A DNA stretch of 64,000 nucleotides. Origin: Aureimonas sp. AU20. Lineage in GTDB: Bacteria; Pseudomonadota; Alphaproteobacteria; Rhizobiales; Rhizobiaceae. The notes beneath the pieces were generated by a model that was given only the letters and a program-made list of their open reading frames with translations, was not told where the DNA came from and searched no databases. The DNA lies in the NCBI RefSeq assembly GCF_001442755.1, contig NZ_CP006367.1:1860001-1924000 (forward strand), written 5' to 3'. Each line of letters opens with the position of its first letter. Positions within the stretch are counted from its first letter, which is position 1. Shown here one piece after another: positions 11,931 through 20,472 of the stretch. Both the position numbers and the translations under genes were made by a program.

Positions 11931-12884
11931 ATGAAGAGACGTCTTGCAGCCGCTCTCGCGGCCTGTCTCCTGGGCGTGGCCATGCCGGCCATGGCGCAGG
12001 ACGCCGCAACTCCGCCGGCCAGTGTGCCGGAGGTCGGCCAGCCGCCGGGTGCGGCGCCCGAAGCCGGGAGCGGCACGGAAGCAGCCCACGCCGAGGGCGG
12101 TGCGGCCGAGCACGGCACGCCGCACTACCCTCTCAAGAAGCCTCAGCTGCTCAGCTGGAGCTTCGCCGGTCCGTTCGGCCATTGGGATATCGGGCAGCTC
12201 CAACGTGGCCTTAAGGTCTACAAGGAGGTGTGCTCGGCCTGCCACTCGATGAATCTGGTGTCGTTCCGCAACTTCACCGCCCTCGGCTATTCCGAGGCGC
12301 AGGTGCGTGCGCTGGCTGCGCAGTATCAGATCACCGACCCGGCGCCGAACGCCCAGGGCGAGATGTTCCAGCGGCCCGGCATCCCGGCCGACCGTCTGCC
12401 CGCGCCCTTCCCGAACCCAGAAGCCGCAGCGGCGGCGCTGGGCGGGGCCCATCCGCCGGATCTCTCGCTTATCGCCAAGGCTCGCGCGGTGGAGCGTGGC
12501 TTCCCGACGTTCGTGTTCGACATCTTCACGCAATATGCGGAAGGCGGCCCGAACTACGTCCATTCGCTGCTGACGGGTTATGGCGAGACGCCGCCCGAAG
12601 GCACGGTGGTCCAGCCAGGCACCTACTACAACCCGCATTTCATCTCCGGTCCGGCGCTCGCCATGGCCCCGCCCTTGAGCGACGGTCAGGTCGTCTATGA
12701 CGATGGCGCTCCGCAGACCCTGGATCAGTATGCGCGGGACGTTTCGGCCTTCCTCATGTGGACGGCTGAGCCCCATCTCGTGGAGCGCAAGGCGACCGGT
12801 CTCGTGGTGATGATCTTCCTGATCGGCTTCGCGATCATGCTGCGGCTGGTCAAGAAGCGGATCTGGGCCGGCACGGCGCACTGA
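11931..12884 (+). CDS. petC: cytochrome c1 of the bc1 complex
   Basis: Cytochrome c1 (317 residues) passes electrons from the Rieske protein to soluble cytochrome c. The start at 11931 gives a clean Sec signal (MKRRLAAALAACLLGVAMPA, cleaved near AMAQ); an in-frame ATG at 11907 overlapping the petB stop is the alternative. An Ala/Pro/Glu-rich linker follows. The haem-binding CSACH is at residues 101-105, the probable Met ligand is in GPALAMAPPL, and a C-terminal helix (LVVMIFLIGFAIMLRLVKK) anchors the protein. A strong terminator follows 30 bases later. Confidence 0.96.
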   Translation: MKRRLAAALAACLLGVAMPAMAQDAATPPASVPEVGQPPGAAPEAGSGTEAAHAEGGAAEHGTPHYPLKKPQLLSWSFAGPFGHWDIGQLQRGLKVYKEVCSACHSMNLVSFRNFTALGYSEAQVRALAAQYQITDPAPNAQGEMFQRPGIPADRLPAPFPNPEAAAAALGGAHPPDLSLIAKARAVERGFPTFVFDIFTQYAEGGPNYVHSLLTGYGETPPEGTVVQPGTYYNPHFISGPALAMAPPLSDGQVVYDDGAPQTLDQYARDVSAFLMWTAEPHLVERKATGLVVMIFLIGFAIMLRLVKKRIWAGTAH

Positions 12885-12915
12885 CGCATCGTCGCCTCGA
12901 CCACGGAAACTGCGA

Positions 12916-12941
12916 TAAGGGGGCTTCGGTCCCCTTATTTA
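12916..12941 (+). terminator. Rho-independent terminator of petABC
   Basis: The sequence TAAGGGG-GCTTCG-TCCCCTTA forms a short GC-rich stem with a stable TTCG-type loop, followed by TTTATTG. It lies 31 bases after the petC stop and before the GGDEF gene. Confidence 0.85.
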
Positions 12942-13027
12942 TTGCTATACGCGACTAAATCGTTTCGTATTTGCACGCTTCCTTCAGACTTGGTGGCCAT
13001 CCTCGCTTCGTTCGTTCGGAGGACTGA

Positions 13028-14842
13028 ATGCGCCGTCCTAATGCCCTGGAGGTGTTTCAAGCCGGCATGATCGTGCTGTTGATGGCGTCCGCCGTCCTCG
13101 GCATCATGACGCTGTCCTCCGCGATGGCGATGAAGTCCCGTGCCAGCGCCAGCCTGGAAGAGTTGCAGACCTTCGAACTCGCCTTCCATGCGGCCAATGC
13201 GATCGTCGAGGAACGTGCTCCGCTGGAAGCGGATCTGGCCTATACCGAAAGCGAGGATCGCGGACGCCGCGAGCTCCTGGTGCAGTTGCGGCGACACACC
13301 GACGAGGCACTGGACCGCTTCGAGCAGCGGGCCGAACAGACCGGTCTTGGCTCCACCTTGAACTTCGCCTTCCTCAAGGCCCAGCTGAAGAGCACGCGGG
13401 CGCGGGGCGACGGTCTCCTGGATATTACGTCGACCTCCTACGCCGTCGGCGTTCGGACCTCGGTCATCCGCGACATGATCTCCTCGTCGGAGACGATCGC
13501 GCCGATGCTCGCCATCGTCTGCCGTCGCATCGAGACGGCCGATCCCGGGCTCGGCGGAAAGGTCGGGATGGTTCGCCTTCTCGCCTCGCTGCATGAGTCC
13601 GCCCTGCGGTTGCCCTCCGTCATGCTGCCCTACGTCGCCGCCGGAACGGCGCTGCCGCGTGACGCACAGATGGAAGCGCTGCGGATCACCCAGCGCATTC
13701 ATGCCCTCTGGGATGTCGGCGCGTCCCAACTCGTGTTCGGCGAGGACGCGGGCGAACTTCCTGCGGCGCTGGAGCGCTTGCGCTCCGACTATCTCGGCAA
13801 GGGCTTGCCGTTTCTCAGCCGGCAGATCGAGCGCGCCGCGATCGGCAATTTTCGCACGATGCCATCGGCCGACCGTATCCTCGAGGTCTATCGACCCACG
13901 ACGGAGCCGATCGCCCAGTTGCGCGATCTCTATCTCGGCCGCATGACCATGGAGGCCAAGGACTTCTCCGCGCTGGCGACCATCCGCATGGTGGCCAGCC
14001 TCGTGCTGACGAGCGTCATCCTGTCGATCCTGCCGCTTCTGGCCTGGAACACATACCGTCAGGTGCTTCGTCCTCTTCTGGACTTCCGAGACCAAATCCT
14101 CTCGATCAGCGAACGGCGGACGATCACGACCTTGCCCTATACGGGCTCCGTGCCTCAGGTGCGCAGCCTGTTCGGCGCGCTCCAGACGTTGCAGGATCGC
14201 GAGCGCGAGCGGATCGCGCTCGATGGCGAGCGCGCGGCTCTGGCGGAGCGGCTGCGGCTTCTGTCGGTGACCGACGAACTGACAGGTCTTCTCAATCGTC
14301 GGGGCTTCGACGCGACGCGCCACAGCGGGCCGCCGCCGAGCCTTTCGCTCTCCGGCGACATCGCGCTCTTGACGCTGGATATCGATCACTTCAAGGCGGT
14401 GAACGACACCTATGGCCATAAGGCAGGGGACATCGTGCTGCAGGCCATCTCCCGTGTGCTCGACACGGAAGTAGGGCTGACGGGCGTCGTCGGGCGTTAT
14501 GGCGGGGAGGAGTTCGCGATCCTTCTTTGGGACGGGGATCTCGTCCAGACGCAGATGCTGGCGGAACGGCTGCGGGCGCGGATCGAAGCGACGGCCGTTC
14601 CCATCGGCGAAGGGCTGAAGCCGCTGCGCGTGACCGCCAGCTTTGGCATCGCTTTCGGTGCGCATCAGGGCGCGGACTGGACCGCCCTGCACGAATACGC
14701 CGACGAGGCGCTCTATGCCGCTAAGATGGCGGGGCGGAACCGCGTGCGCATCACCAACCGGATCGTCGCCAACTGGGCCGACGTCAAGTTCGGGCCCCCT
14801 GCCGCCCCATCCAAAGGGATGAAGGCCGTCAGTCGGTCCTGA
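13028..14842 (+). CDS. membrane-bound GGDEF diguanylate cyclase
   Basis: This 604-residue protein should make cyclic di-GMP. An N-terminal helix (residues about 11-34) and a second helix near 320-342 bracket a periplasmic sensor region of about 285 residues with no family I recognise. A short linker follows, then a GGDEF domain from about residue 405. The active site reads GGEEF (492-496), a functional variant. No RxxD inhibitory site is visible five residues upstream, so product feedback inhibition is probably absent. Its 3' end overlaps the convergent MaoC-like gene by 14 bases. Confidence 0.88.
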   Translation: MRRPNALEVFQAGMIVLLMASAVLGIMTLSSAMAMKSRASASLEELQTFELAFHAANAIVEERAPLEADLAYTESEDRGRRELLVQLRRHTDEALDRFEQRAEQTGLGSTLNFAFLKAQLKSTRARGDGLLDITSTSYAVGVRTSVIRDMISSSETIAPMLAIVCRRIETADPGLGGKVGMVRLLASLHESALRLPSVMLPYVAAGTALPRDAQMEALRITQRIHALWDVGASQLVFGEDAGELPAALERLRSDYLGKGLPFLSRQIERAAIGNFRTMPSADRILEVYRPTTEPIAQLRDLYLGRMTMEAKDFSALATIRMVASLVLTSVILSILPLLAWNTYRQVLRPLLDFRDQILSISERRTITTLPYTGSVPQVRSLFGALQTLQDRERERIALDGERAALAERLRLLSVTDELTGLLNRRGFDATRHSGPPPSLSLSGDIALLTLDIDHFKAVNDTYGHKAGDIVLQAISRVLDTEVGLTGVVGRYGGEEFAILLWDGDLVQTQMLAERLRARIEATAVPIGEGLKPLRVTASFGIAFGAHQGADWTALHEYADEALYAAKMAGRNRVRITNRIVANWADVKFGPPAAPSKGMKAVSRS

Positions 14843-15245
14843 CCAGAACACGGCCCGTCATCGAGAAGACGAGATCGCCAGTTTCGTCATGCGCCTCGAT
14901 ATGGGTCGTCAGCAGCCCCCAACCGGCAAGCCGGGCCGTGCGACGCTTGCCCGTCACGGTCTGCGTGTAGCGAAGCGTCTCACCCGCCAGAACTGCCCGA
15001 TGCCAGACGAGATCGGACACGCCGGGAGAGGGGCCGAAGGCGAACTCCGCGCCCTTGCGATGGAATTCGACATTGAGCCGCATGAAGGCCGCCGCGACAT
15101 GCCATGGTGAGACATGGCCGCCCGGTGGCTCGCGCGCGGCGAGCGGATCGAAATGCCGGAGGAAAGCGTCCACCCCGCTCGGCTCGAAGCAATAGGTGCC
15201 GAGATCGTCACGGCGCCCGATCTCGATCCGCTCGTAGGCGCTCAT
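14829..15245 (-). CDS. MaoC/hotdog-fold protein (downstream copy)
   Basis: A 138-residue protein with MaoC-like hotdog features: a polar N-terminal half, the motif VSPWHVAAAFMRL, and a strand-rich C-terminus (GETLRYTQTVTGKRRT, VFSMTGRVLVRTD). MaoC-type proteins hydrate enoyl-CoA thioesters or act as thioesterases. The ATG at 15245 overlaps the stop of the upstream MaoC gene in an ATGA junction, so the pair is co-translated and may form a heteromer, as in split MaoC enzymes. The substrate is unknown, and the usual catalytic Asp-His pair is not obvious in this copy. Confidence 0.72.
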   Translation of the reverse strand: MSAYERIEIGRRDDLGTYCFEPSGVDAFLRHFDPLAAREPPGGHVSPWHVAAAFMRLNVEFHRKGAEFAFGPSPGVSDLVWHRAVLAGETLRYTQTVTGKRRTARLAGWGLLTTHIEAHDETGDLVFSMTGRVLVRTD

Positions 15246-15700
15246 GGCGAGTCGGCAGGACGACTTTGGAGGAAGACGGCATAGTCGCACAGGAGCAGCG
15301 TCTCGCCCGAGCCCTGCTCGCGCAGCGTGTTGCGCATCTGGCAGATGCCGAAGCCGGGGCGGGACTGCGAGAGGCGGCCTTCCAGCACCTCCGCCTCGCC
15401 GATCAGGACATAGCCCGGACGAACGGGGCGCAGCCACTTGATCTCCGACACGCCGGGCGATCCATGCGAGGCGCAGTCGAGCAGGAAGCTGTCGCACATC
15501 ATGCGCATCATCATCGCCGTCGTGTGCCAGCCCGAGGCCGAGAGGCCGCCCAACAGCGACCGGTTCGCCGCGTCCTCGTCGAGATGGAAGGGCTGAGGAT
15601 CGAAGGATCGGGCGAAGTCCAGAACCGCCTCGCGCTCGACCGTATAGGGGCCGAGCGAGAACTGCGTACCCGGCGTGAAGTCTTCGAAATAACGCAACAA
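15242..15700 (-). CDS. MaoC family dehydratase
   Basis: A 152-residue MaoC-type (R)-enoyl-CoA hydratase-like protein. It carries YFEDFTPGTQFSLGPYTV, then DPQPFHLDEDAANRSLLGGL with the Asp and His of the hydratase motif, and SGWHTTAMMMRM. The start is a TTG at 15700 (a second TTG follows directly), supported by GGGAGG just upstream. It is the first gene of a two-gene unit with the hotdog protein downstream. A role in fatty-acid or polyhydroxyalkanoate metabolism is a family-level inference. Confidence 0.85.
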   Translation of the reverse strand: MLRYFEDFTPGTQFSLGPYTVEREAVLDFARSFDPQPFHLDEDAANRSLLGGLSASGWHTTAMMMRMMCDSFLLDCASHGSPGVSEIKWLRPVRPGYVLIGEAEVLEGRLSQSRPGFGICQMRNTLREQGSGETLLLCDYAVFLQSRPADSP

Positions 15701-15796
15701 GGCCTCCCAAAACGCTGCTCGGGGGCAGGATAAGGGAAGCCGGGAACGGGCGCCAGACGGGCCGGACTTGCATCCGGCCCGGCACCTTCACTCGGA

Positions 15797-16900
15797 TCAG
15801 ACGTTGAACTTGAACATCATGATGTCGCCGTCCTGAACGACATATTCCTTGCCTTCGTCGCGCGCCTTGCCGGCTTCCTTGGCCGCGACTTCGCCGCCCA
15901 GCGCGACGAAATCGTCGTAGCCGATGGTCTGGGCGCGGATGAAGCCCTTCTCGAAATCGGTGTGGATCACGCCGGCGGCCTGCGGGGCCTTCGCGCCGCG
16001 CTTCACCGTCCAGGCACGCGTCTCCTTCGGGCCTACCGTGAAATAGGTGATGAGGTCGAGAAGCCCGTAGCCCTCAGCGATCAGCCGGTCGAGGCCGGGC
16101 TCGGCAAGACCCATCGCGTCGAGATATTCGCCGACCTCATCTTCGCCGAGCTGGGCGATCTCGGCCTCGATCGCGGCGGAGATGACGACCGAGCGCGCGC
16201 CCTGGCGCTGAGCCATCTCGTCCACGGCGCGGCTGTGCTCATTGCCGGTGGCCGCATCGCCTTCGGCGACGTTGCAGACATAGAGAACCGGCTTGGAGGT
16301 CAAGAGATTGAGATTGCGCAGCTCGCGCCGGTCGTCGGCGTCGAAGCCGGCCAGGAGCACGCGCGCGGGCTCGCCGTTCTGAAGGCGGGCAAGCGTCGCT
16401 TCCATCACGGGAAGCTGCGCCATGGCCTCCTTGTCCTTGCCCTGCGCCTTCTTGCGGGTGCCGGTGATGCGGCGCTCCAGGCTTTCGAGGTCGGAGAGCA
16501 TGAGCTCGGTCTCGACCGTCTCGGCGTCCGCAACCGGGTTGATGCGGCCCTCGACATGCGTGATGTCGTCGTCCTCGAAACAGCGCAGCACATGGACGAT
16601 GGCGTCCACTTCGCGGATATTGGCGAGGAACTGGTTGCCTAGACCTTCGCCCTTCGAGGCGCCGCGCACCAGGCCGGCAATGTCCACGAAGGTGATGCGG
16701 GTGGGGATGATCTGTGCCGACTTGCCGATCTTGGCGATGGCGCCCATGCGTTTGTCCGGCACGCCGACATCGCCGGTGTTCGGCTCGATCGTGCAGAACG
16801 GATAGTTCGCGGCCTGCGCCGCCGCCGTCTTGGTCAGCGCGTTGAAGAGGGTCGACTTGCCGACGTTCGGAAGCCCCACGATACCGCAGCGAAAGCCCAT
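15797..16900 (-). CDS. ychF: redox-regulated ribosome-binding ATPase YchF
   Basis: YchF (367 residues) is an Obg-like GTPase-fold protein that prefers ATP and binds the ribosome. The P-loop is GLPNVGKST (residues 9-17), followed by FCTIEPNTGDVGVPD and the switch region DIAGLVRGASKGEGLGNQFL. The C-terminal TGS-like domain includes LITYFTVGPKETRAW and GVIHTDFEKGFIRA. The length and end (GDIMMFKFNV) match the family exactly. It follows pth on the minus strand after 75 bases, a common rplY-pth-ychF order. Confidence 0.97.
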   Translation of the reverse strand: MGFRCGIVGLPNVGKSTLFNALTKTAAAQAANYPFCTIEPNTGDVGVPDKRMGAIAKIGKSAQIIPTRITFVDIAGLVRGASKGEGLGNQFLANIREVDAIVHVLRCFEDDDITHVEGRINPVADAETVETELMLSDLESLERRITGTRKKAQGKDKEAMAQLPVMEATLARLQNGEPARVLLAGFDADDRRELRNLNLLTSKPVLYVCNVAEGDAATGNEHSRAVDEMAQRQGARSVVISAAIEAEIAQLGEDEVGEYLDAMGLAEPGLDRLIAEGYGLLDLITYFTVGPKETRAWTVKRGAKAPQAAGVIHTDFEKGFIRAQTIGYDDFVALGGEVAAKEAGKARDEGKEYVVQDGDIMMFKFNV

Positions 16901-16975
16901 GCTCGTTCCTCGATCTCAAGGGCGCGTCAGGCGCCCGGCGCCGCGCCGCGAGGGCGGGCGATGGTGAAGTGAAAC

Positions 16976-17704
16976 TCAGTCGCCGCCGAACAGCTTCTTG
17001 AGCATTCCGGCCATCGGGCCAGTGGCGGGGAGGGCGGGCTTGCCGCCCGCGCGAGCCTGCCGGATATGGCTCTGGCCCTTTGGCGCGGCGGCGGCGGATC
17101 TGGGCGCAGCGCCCTTGGCGCCCGCCGGTTCCTGCGAGCCGCCGGTGGCGAGCGAAAGTCGGTTCATGAAGACCGCGTCCTCGCCCTTGACCAGCGCGCC
17201 GGCATGGCGGGCGATCTCGCCGAGCAGCATCTCCAGCCATTCGCGATCTACCTTGGCGAAGTCGCCCAGCACATGCGGGTTGACCCGCTCCTTCGAGCCG
17301 GGATGGCCGATGCCGAGCCGCACGCGGCGATAGTCCTTGCCCAAATGGGCGTCGATCGAGCGCAGTCCGTTGTGGCCGCCATGGCCGCCGCCGGTCTTCA
17401 CCCGCACCTTGCCGGGCGGCAGGTCCAGCTCGTCATGGAAGACGACGAGGTCGGCAAGCGCGATCTTGTAGAAGCTGACGGCGGCCTGCACCGAGCGCCC
17501 GCTGTCGTTCATGAAGGTGAGCGGCTTCAGAAGAAGAACCTTCTCGCCCTCGATCGAACCTTCCGCGATCTCGCCATGGAACTTGCGGGTCCAGGGGCCG
17601 AACCGGAAGGCGCGGGCGATCTCGTCCACCGCCATGAAACCGATATTGTGCCGGTTGCCCTCGTATTGCGGGCCAGGATTGCCCAATCCGACCATCAGCA
17701 GCAT
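16976..17704 (-). CDS. pth: peptidyl-tRNA hydrolase
   Basis: Pth releases peptides from stalled peptidyl-tRNA. The N-terminus [20 protein letters not shown] carries the catalytic His (residue 19) and Asn (residue 10). [12 protein letters not shown] and [14 protein letters not shown] follow in the usual places. The start at 17704 was preferred over an in-frame ATG 11 codons upstream because family members begin right at the first strand. After about residue 190 comes an Ala/Gly/Pro-rich tail ending [13 protein letters not shown], a C-terminal extension common in rhizobial homologues. Confidence 0.95.
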   Translation of the reverse strand: MLLMVGLGNPGPQYEGNRHNIGFMAVDEIARAFRFGPWTRKFHGEIAEGSIEGEKVLLLKPLTFMNDSGRSVQAAVSFYKIALADLVVFHDELDLPPGKVRVKTGGGHGGHNGLRSIDAHLGKDYRRVRLGIGHPGSKERVNPHVLGDFAKVDREWLEMLLGEIARHAGALVKGEDAVFMNRLSLATGGSQEPAGAKGAAPRSAAAAPKGQSHIRQARAGGKPALPATGPMAGMLKKLFGGD

Positions 17705-17744
17705 GTCGCGGGATCCTTCGTGCCGTCTCTCGCGCATTGAAGAG

Positions 17745-17773
17745 GGCGCGGGCGAGGAAGCCTCGCCCGCGCC
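17745..17773. terminator. strong hairpin between rplY and pth
   Basis: GGCGCGGGCGAGG and CCTCGCCCGCGCC form a perfect 13-base stem with a 3-base loop between the rplY stop and the pth start. No U tract follows on the minus strand. It may be an attenuator or processing site that lowers pth relative to rplY rather than a full stop. Confidence 0.55.
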
Positions 17774-17795
17774 AGCAGGAGCAGCCGCGTGCGGC

Positions 17796-18425
17796 TTACT
17801 TGTCTTCGGCCTCGCCGGCGACGGCGGTCTCGGCGCCTTCGACTTCGTCCGCCTCTTCGCCCATCGGCGGAACGACGGTGGCGATCACGAAGTCTTCGTC
17901 CGTCGACAGCGAAACGCCCTTCGGCAGCTTCAGGTCGGACGCGTGGAGCGCGTCACCGATGTCGAGCTGGCCCGCGTCGAGCGTGAAGCCCTCGGGGATC
18001 GACTCGGCCGAGCAATGCACTTCGATGTCGTGGTGGACGACGTTGAGCGTGCCGTTCTTGCCCTTGATGCCGGGCGCCGCGTCTTCGTTCTCGAAGTGCA
18101 CGGGGATGCGGACGGTCACGACCGTGCGCGCCGACACGCGGAGATAGTCGACATGGGTCAAGGTGTCCTTGACGACGTCGAGCTGGTAGTCCTTCGGCAG
18201 GACGCGGATCGACTGGCCGCCGACCTCGATCGTCGCGACGGTGGTCAGGAAGCCACCGGCGTGAAGCTTGAGGAAGGTTTCCTTGTAGGGGACGGCGATC
18301 GGCAGGGCGTCCTGCTTATCGCCGTAGATGACGGCCGGAACCATGTTGTTGCGGCGCAGATACCTGGCGGCCCCCTTGCCGACCTTCTCGCGCAGCTCGG
18401 CCTTGACCGTGTAGCTCTCGCTCAT
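17796..18425 (-). CDS. rplY: 50S ribosomal protein L25 / general stress protein Ctc
   Basis: This is the long CTC form of L25 (209 residues), which binds 5S rRNA. The N-terminal L25 domain ([26 protein letters not shown]) is followed by the TL5-type beta domain with [19 protein letters not shown] and [16 protein letters not shown] short acidic tail ends EDK. The ATG at 18425 was chosen because [10 protein letters not shown] is the expected N-terminus; the frame remains open upstream through the leader. The leader carries a perfect hairpin (18493-18522). Confidence 0.95.
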   Translation of the reverse strand: MSESYTVKAELREKVGKGAARYLRRNNMVPAVIYGDKQDALPIAVPYKETFLKLHAGGFLTTVATIEVGGQSIRVLPKDYQLDVVKDTLTHVDYLRVSARTVVTVRIPVHFENEDAAPGIKGKNGTLNVVHHDIEVHCSAESIPEGFTLDAGQLDIGDALHASDLKLPKGVSLSTDEDFVIATVVPPMGEEADEVEGAETAVAGEAEDK

Positions 18426-18492
18426 GATGAATTCCTTTTGGGTTCGTTCAGAGGTTGTCGAGGCGGTATCCGCCAGCGGCGGACCGAAACGA

Positions 18493-18522
18493 CGAAAAGC
18501 GGCCATGGCAGGCCGCTTTTCG
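18493..18522. promoter_or_regulatory. perfect 12-base hairpin in the rplY leader
   Basis: CGAAAAGCGGCC-ATGGCA-GGCCGCTTTTCG forms a 12-base perfect stem with a T tract on both strands. It sits upstream of both divergent genes (rplY at 18425 and the HAD gene at 18658). On the rplY side it would lie in the 5' leader, where it could act as an attenuator. A terminator of a short upstream transcript is the alternative. Confidence 0.6.
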
Positions 18523-18657
18523 TCCGCGCTGCCTCCAAGGGTGTCCGCGCGGACGGGGTGCCTATAGCGCGGAGACGCCTTTTCCGCAAGAAGTGCGCGC
18601 CGATTGCAGCTCCGGGGCGTCGGGGCTAGGATTCCCGTGGCTCAGGAAAGAAGGCGC

Positions 18658-19359
18658 ATGTCCACGCTCACCACGATCGGCTTCGATGCCGACGACACGC
18701 TTTGGCAGAACGAAACCTTCTTTCGGCTGACGGAGCAGCGCTTCGTCGACCTTCTCGCCGAGCATGGTGACGCCGCGGCGATCGGCCGACGCCTTCTCGA
18801 CACGGAAAAGCGCAATCTCGAATTTTACGGCTTCGGCATCAAAGGCTTCACCCTGTCGATGATCGAGACCGCGATCCAGCTGACGGAGGGGAGGGCTCCC
18901 GCGAGCCTCGTCGAGGAGATCCTCGGTTTCGGCCGGGAGATGCTGCGTCACCCGGTCGAGACGCTGCCCGATGCGCGTGAGACGCTGGAGAGCCTGTCGG
19001 GCGAGTACCGCCTCGTGCTCATCACCAAGGGCGATCTGTTCGACCAGGAGCGCAAGCTCGCGGCCTCGAGGCTCGGCGATCTCTTCCAAGCCGTGGAGAT
19101 CGTCTCGGACAAGACTGAGGCGACCTACGCCCGGATCTTCGCCCGGCATGGCGACGGGCCGGAGCGGGCCATGATGGTGGGCAACTCGCTGCGCTCGGAC
19201 GTTCTACCCGCGCTCGCCGCCGGAAGCTGGGGCGTCCACATGCCCCATGAACTGACCTGGGAATACGAACACGCCGAGGCACCGCTGGAAGCGCCGCGAT
19301 TTCGGCGCATCGAGGGGCTGGCAGACCTTCCCGCCCTGATCCGGTCGATCGGCGGGTAG
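18658..19359 (+). CDS. HAD family hydrolase
   Basis: A 233-residue haloacid-dehalogenase-type phosphatase. Motif I is FDADDTLW (nucleophile Asp10, Asp12 acid/base). Motif II is in the LVLITKGDLFDQERK region, and motif III/IV is MMVGNSLRSDVLPALAAG. The cap domain is alpha-helical and inserted after motif I. The start at 18658 follows AGGAAAGAAGGC and gives MSTLTTIGFDADD; the earlier frame start at 18604 lacks domain support. Substrate unknown; small phosphorylated metabolites are typical. Confidence 0.85.
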   Translation: MSTLTTIGFDADDTLWQNETFFRLTEQRFVDLLAEHGDAAAIGRRLLDTEKRNLEFYGFGIKGFTLSMIETAIQLTEGRAPASLVEEILGFGREMLRHPVETLPDARETLESLSGEYRLVLITKGDLFDQERKLAASRLGDLFQAVEIVSDKTEATYARIFARHGDGPERAMMVGNSLRSDVLPALAAGSWGVHMPHELTWEYEHAEAPLEAPRFRRIEGLADLPALIRSIGG

Positions 19360-19367
19360 AGCCGGGA

Positions 19368-20300
19368 TCAGTCGAAGAGCGAGGAGACGGACTGCTCGGT
19401 CGTGGTGCGCGAGATGGCTTCGCCCAGCAGCGTCGCGGTGGTGACGACGCGGATGTTGCGGGCTTCGCGGATCGCCTTGGTCGGCTCGATCGAATCGGTG
19501 ATGACCAGCTCTTCGATGCTGGAGGCGGCGATGCGCGCCACCGCCCCGCCGGACAGCACGCCATGCGTGATATAGGCGCGGACGCCCTTGGCGCCGGCTG
19601 CCATCAGCGCGTCCGCCGCGTTGCAGAGCGTGCCGCCGGAATCGATGATGTCGTCGATCAGGATGCAGTGCCGCCCCTTCACGTCGCCGATGATGTTCAT
19701 CACCTCCGACTCACCCGGCTTTTCGCGGCGCTTGTCGACGATGGCCAGCGGCGCGTCGAGGCGCTTGGCGAGCGAGCGGGCGCGCACCACGCCGCCGACA
19801 TCTGGCGAGACGACCATGACATGGTCGGTCTCCAGATGTTCCTTGATGTCGCGCGCCAGGAGGGGAACCGCGAAGAGATTGTCGGTCGGAATGTCGAAGA
19901 AGCCCTGGATCTGCCCGGCATGGAGATCCATCGTCATCACGCGGTCGGCGCCGGCCTCGGTGATGATGTTGGCCACCAGCTTGGCCGAGATCGGGGTGCG
20001 GCCGCCAGCCTTCCGATCCTGCCGCGCATAGCCGAAATAGGGCAGGACGGCGGTGATGCGTCGCGCCGAGGCGCGCCGCAGCGCGTCGATCATGATGAGC
20101 AGTTCCATCAGATGATCGTTGGCGGGATACGAGGTGGACTGAATGACGAAACAGTCCTCGCCGCGCACGTTCTCCTGGATTTCGACGAAGATTTCCTGGT
20201 CCGCGAAACGCTTCACCGATGCGAGGCCGAGAGGCAGCTCCAGATACTTGCCGATGGCTTCGGCGAGGCTGCGATTGGAGTTGCCGACAAAGAGTTTCAT
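19368..20300 (-). CDS. prs: ribose-phosphate pyrophosphokinase
   Basis: PRPP synthetase (310 residues) converts ribose 5-phosphate and ATP to phosphoribosyl pyrophosphate for nucleotide, His and Trp synthesis. The N-terminus [20 protein letters not shown] is standard. [20 protein letters not shown], the [11 protein letters not shown] segment and the PRPP loop [12 protein letters not shown] are present. The ATG at 20300 is preferred to an in-frame upstream ATG four codons earlier. It lies downstream of the M24 gene on the same strand but after 172 bases, so it may have its own promoter. Confidence 0.97.
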   Translation of the reverse strand: MKLFVGNSNRSLAEAIGKYLELPLGLASVKRFADQEIFVEIQENVRGEDCFVIQSTSYPANDHLMELLIMIDALRRASARRITAVLPYFGYARQDRKAGGRTPISAKLVANIITEAGADRVMTMDLHAGQIQGFFDIPTDNLFAVPLLARDIKEHLETDHVMVVSPDVGGVVRARSLAKRLDAPLAIVDKRREKPGESEVMNIIGDVKGRHCILIDDIIDSGGTLCNAADALMAAGAKGVRAYITHGVLSGGAVARIAASSIEELVITDSIEPTKAIREARNIRVVTTATLLGEAISRTTTEQSVSSLFD

Positions 20301-20472
20301 CGTGTCCCGCACCAGTGCATGAGGATTCGCGTCGCGCCGCTGAGCGAATTTGGAGACGCCGTCAAGCCGTCCGCCGTTGCGGCGCTCATAACAAGATCAT
20401 GGAAAGATTCAAGCTTGCCGCCCATAAATCCGGTGGGAATGGCAAACGCCGCGTGGCATGGCGCCGACGCCC

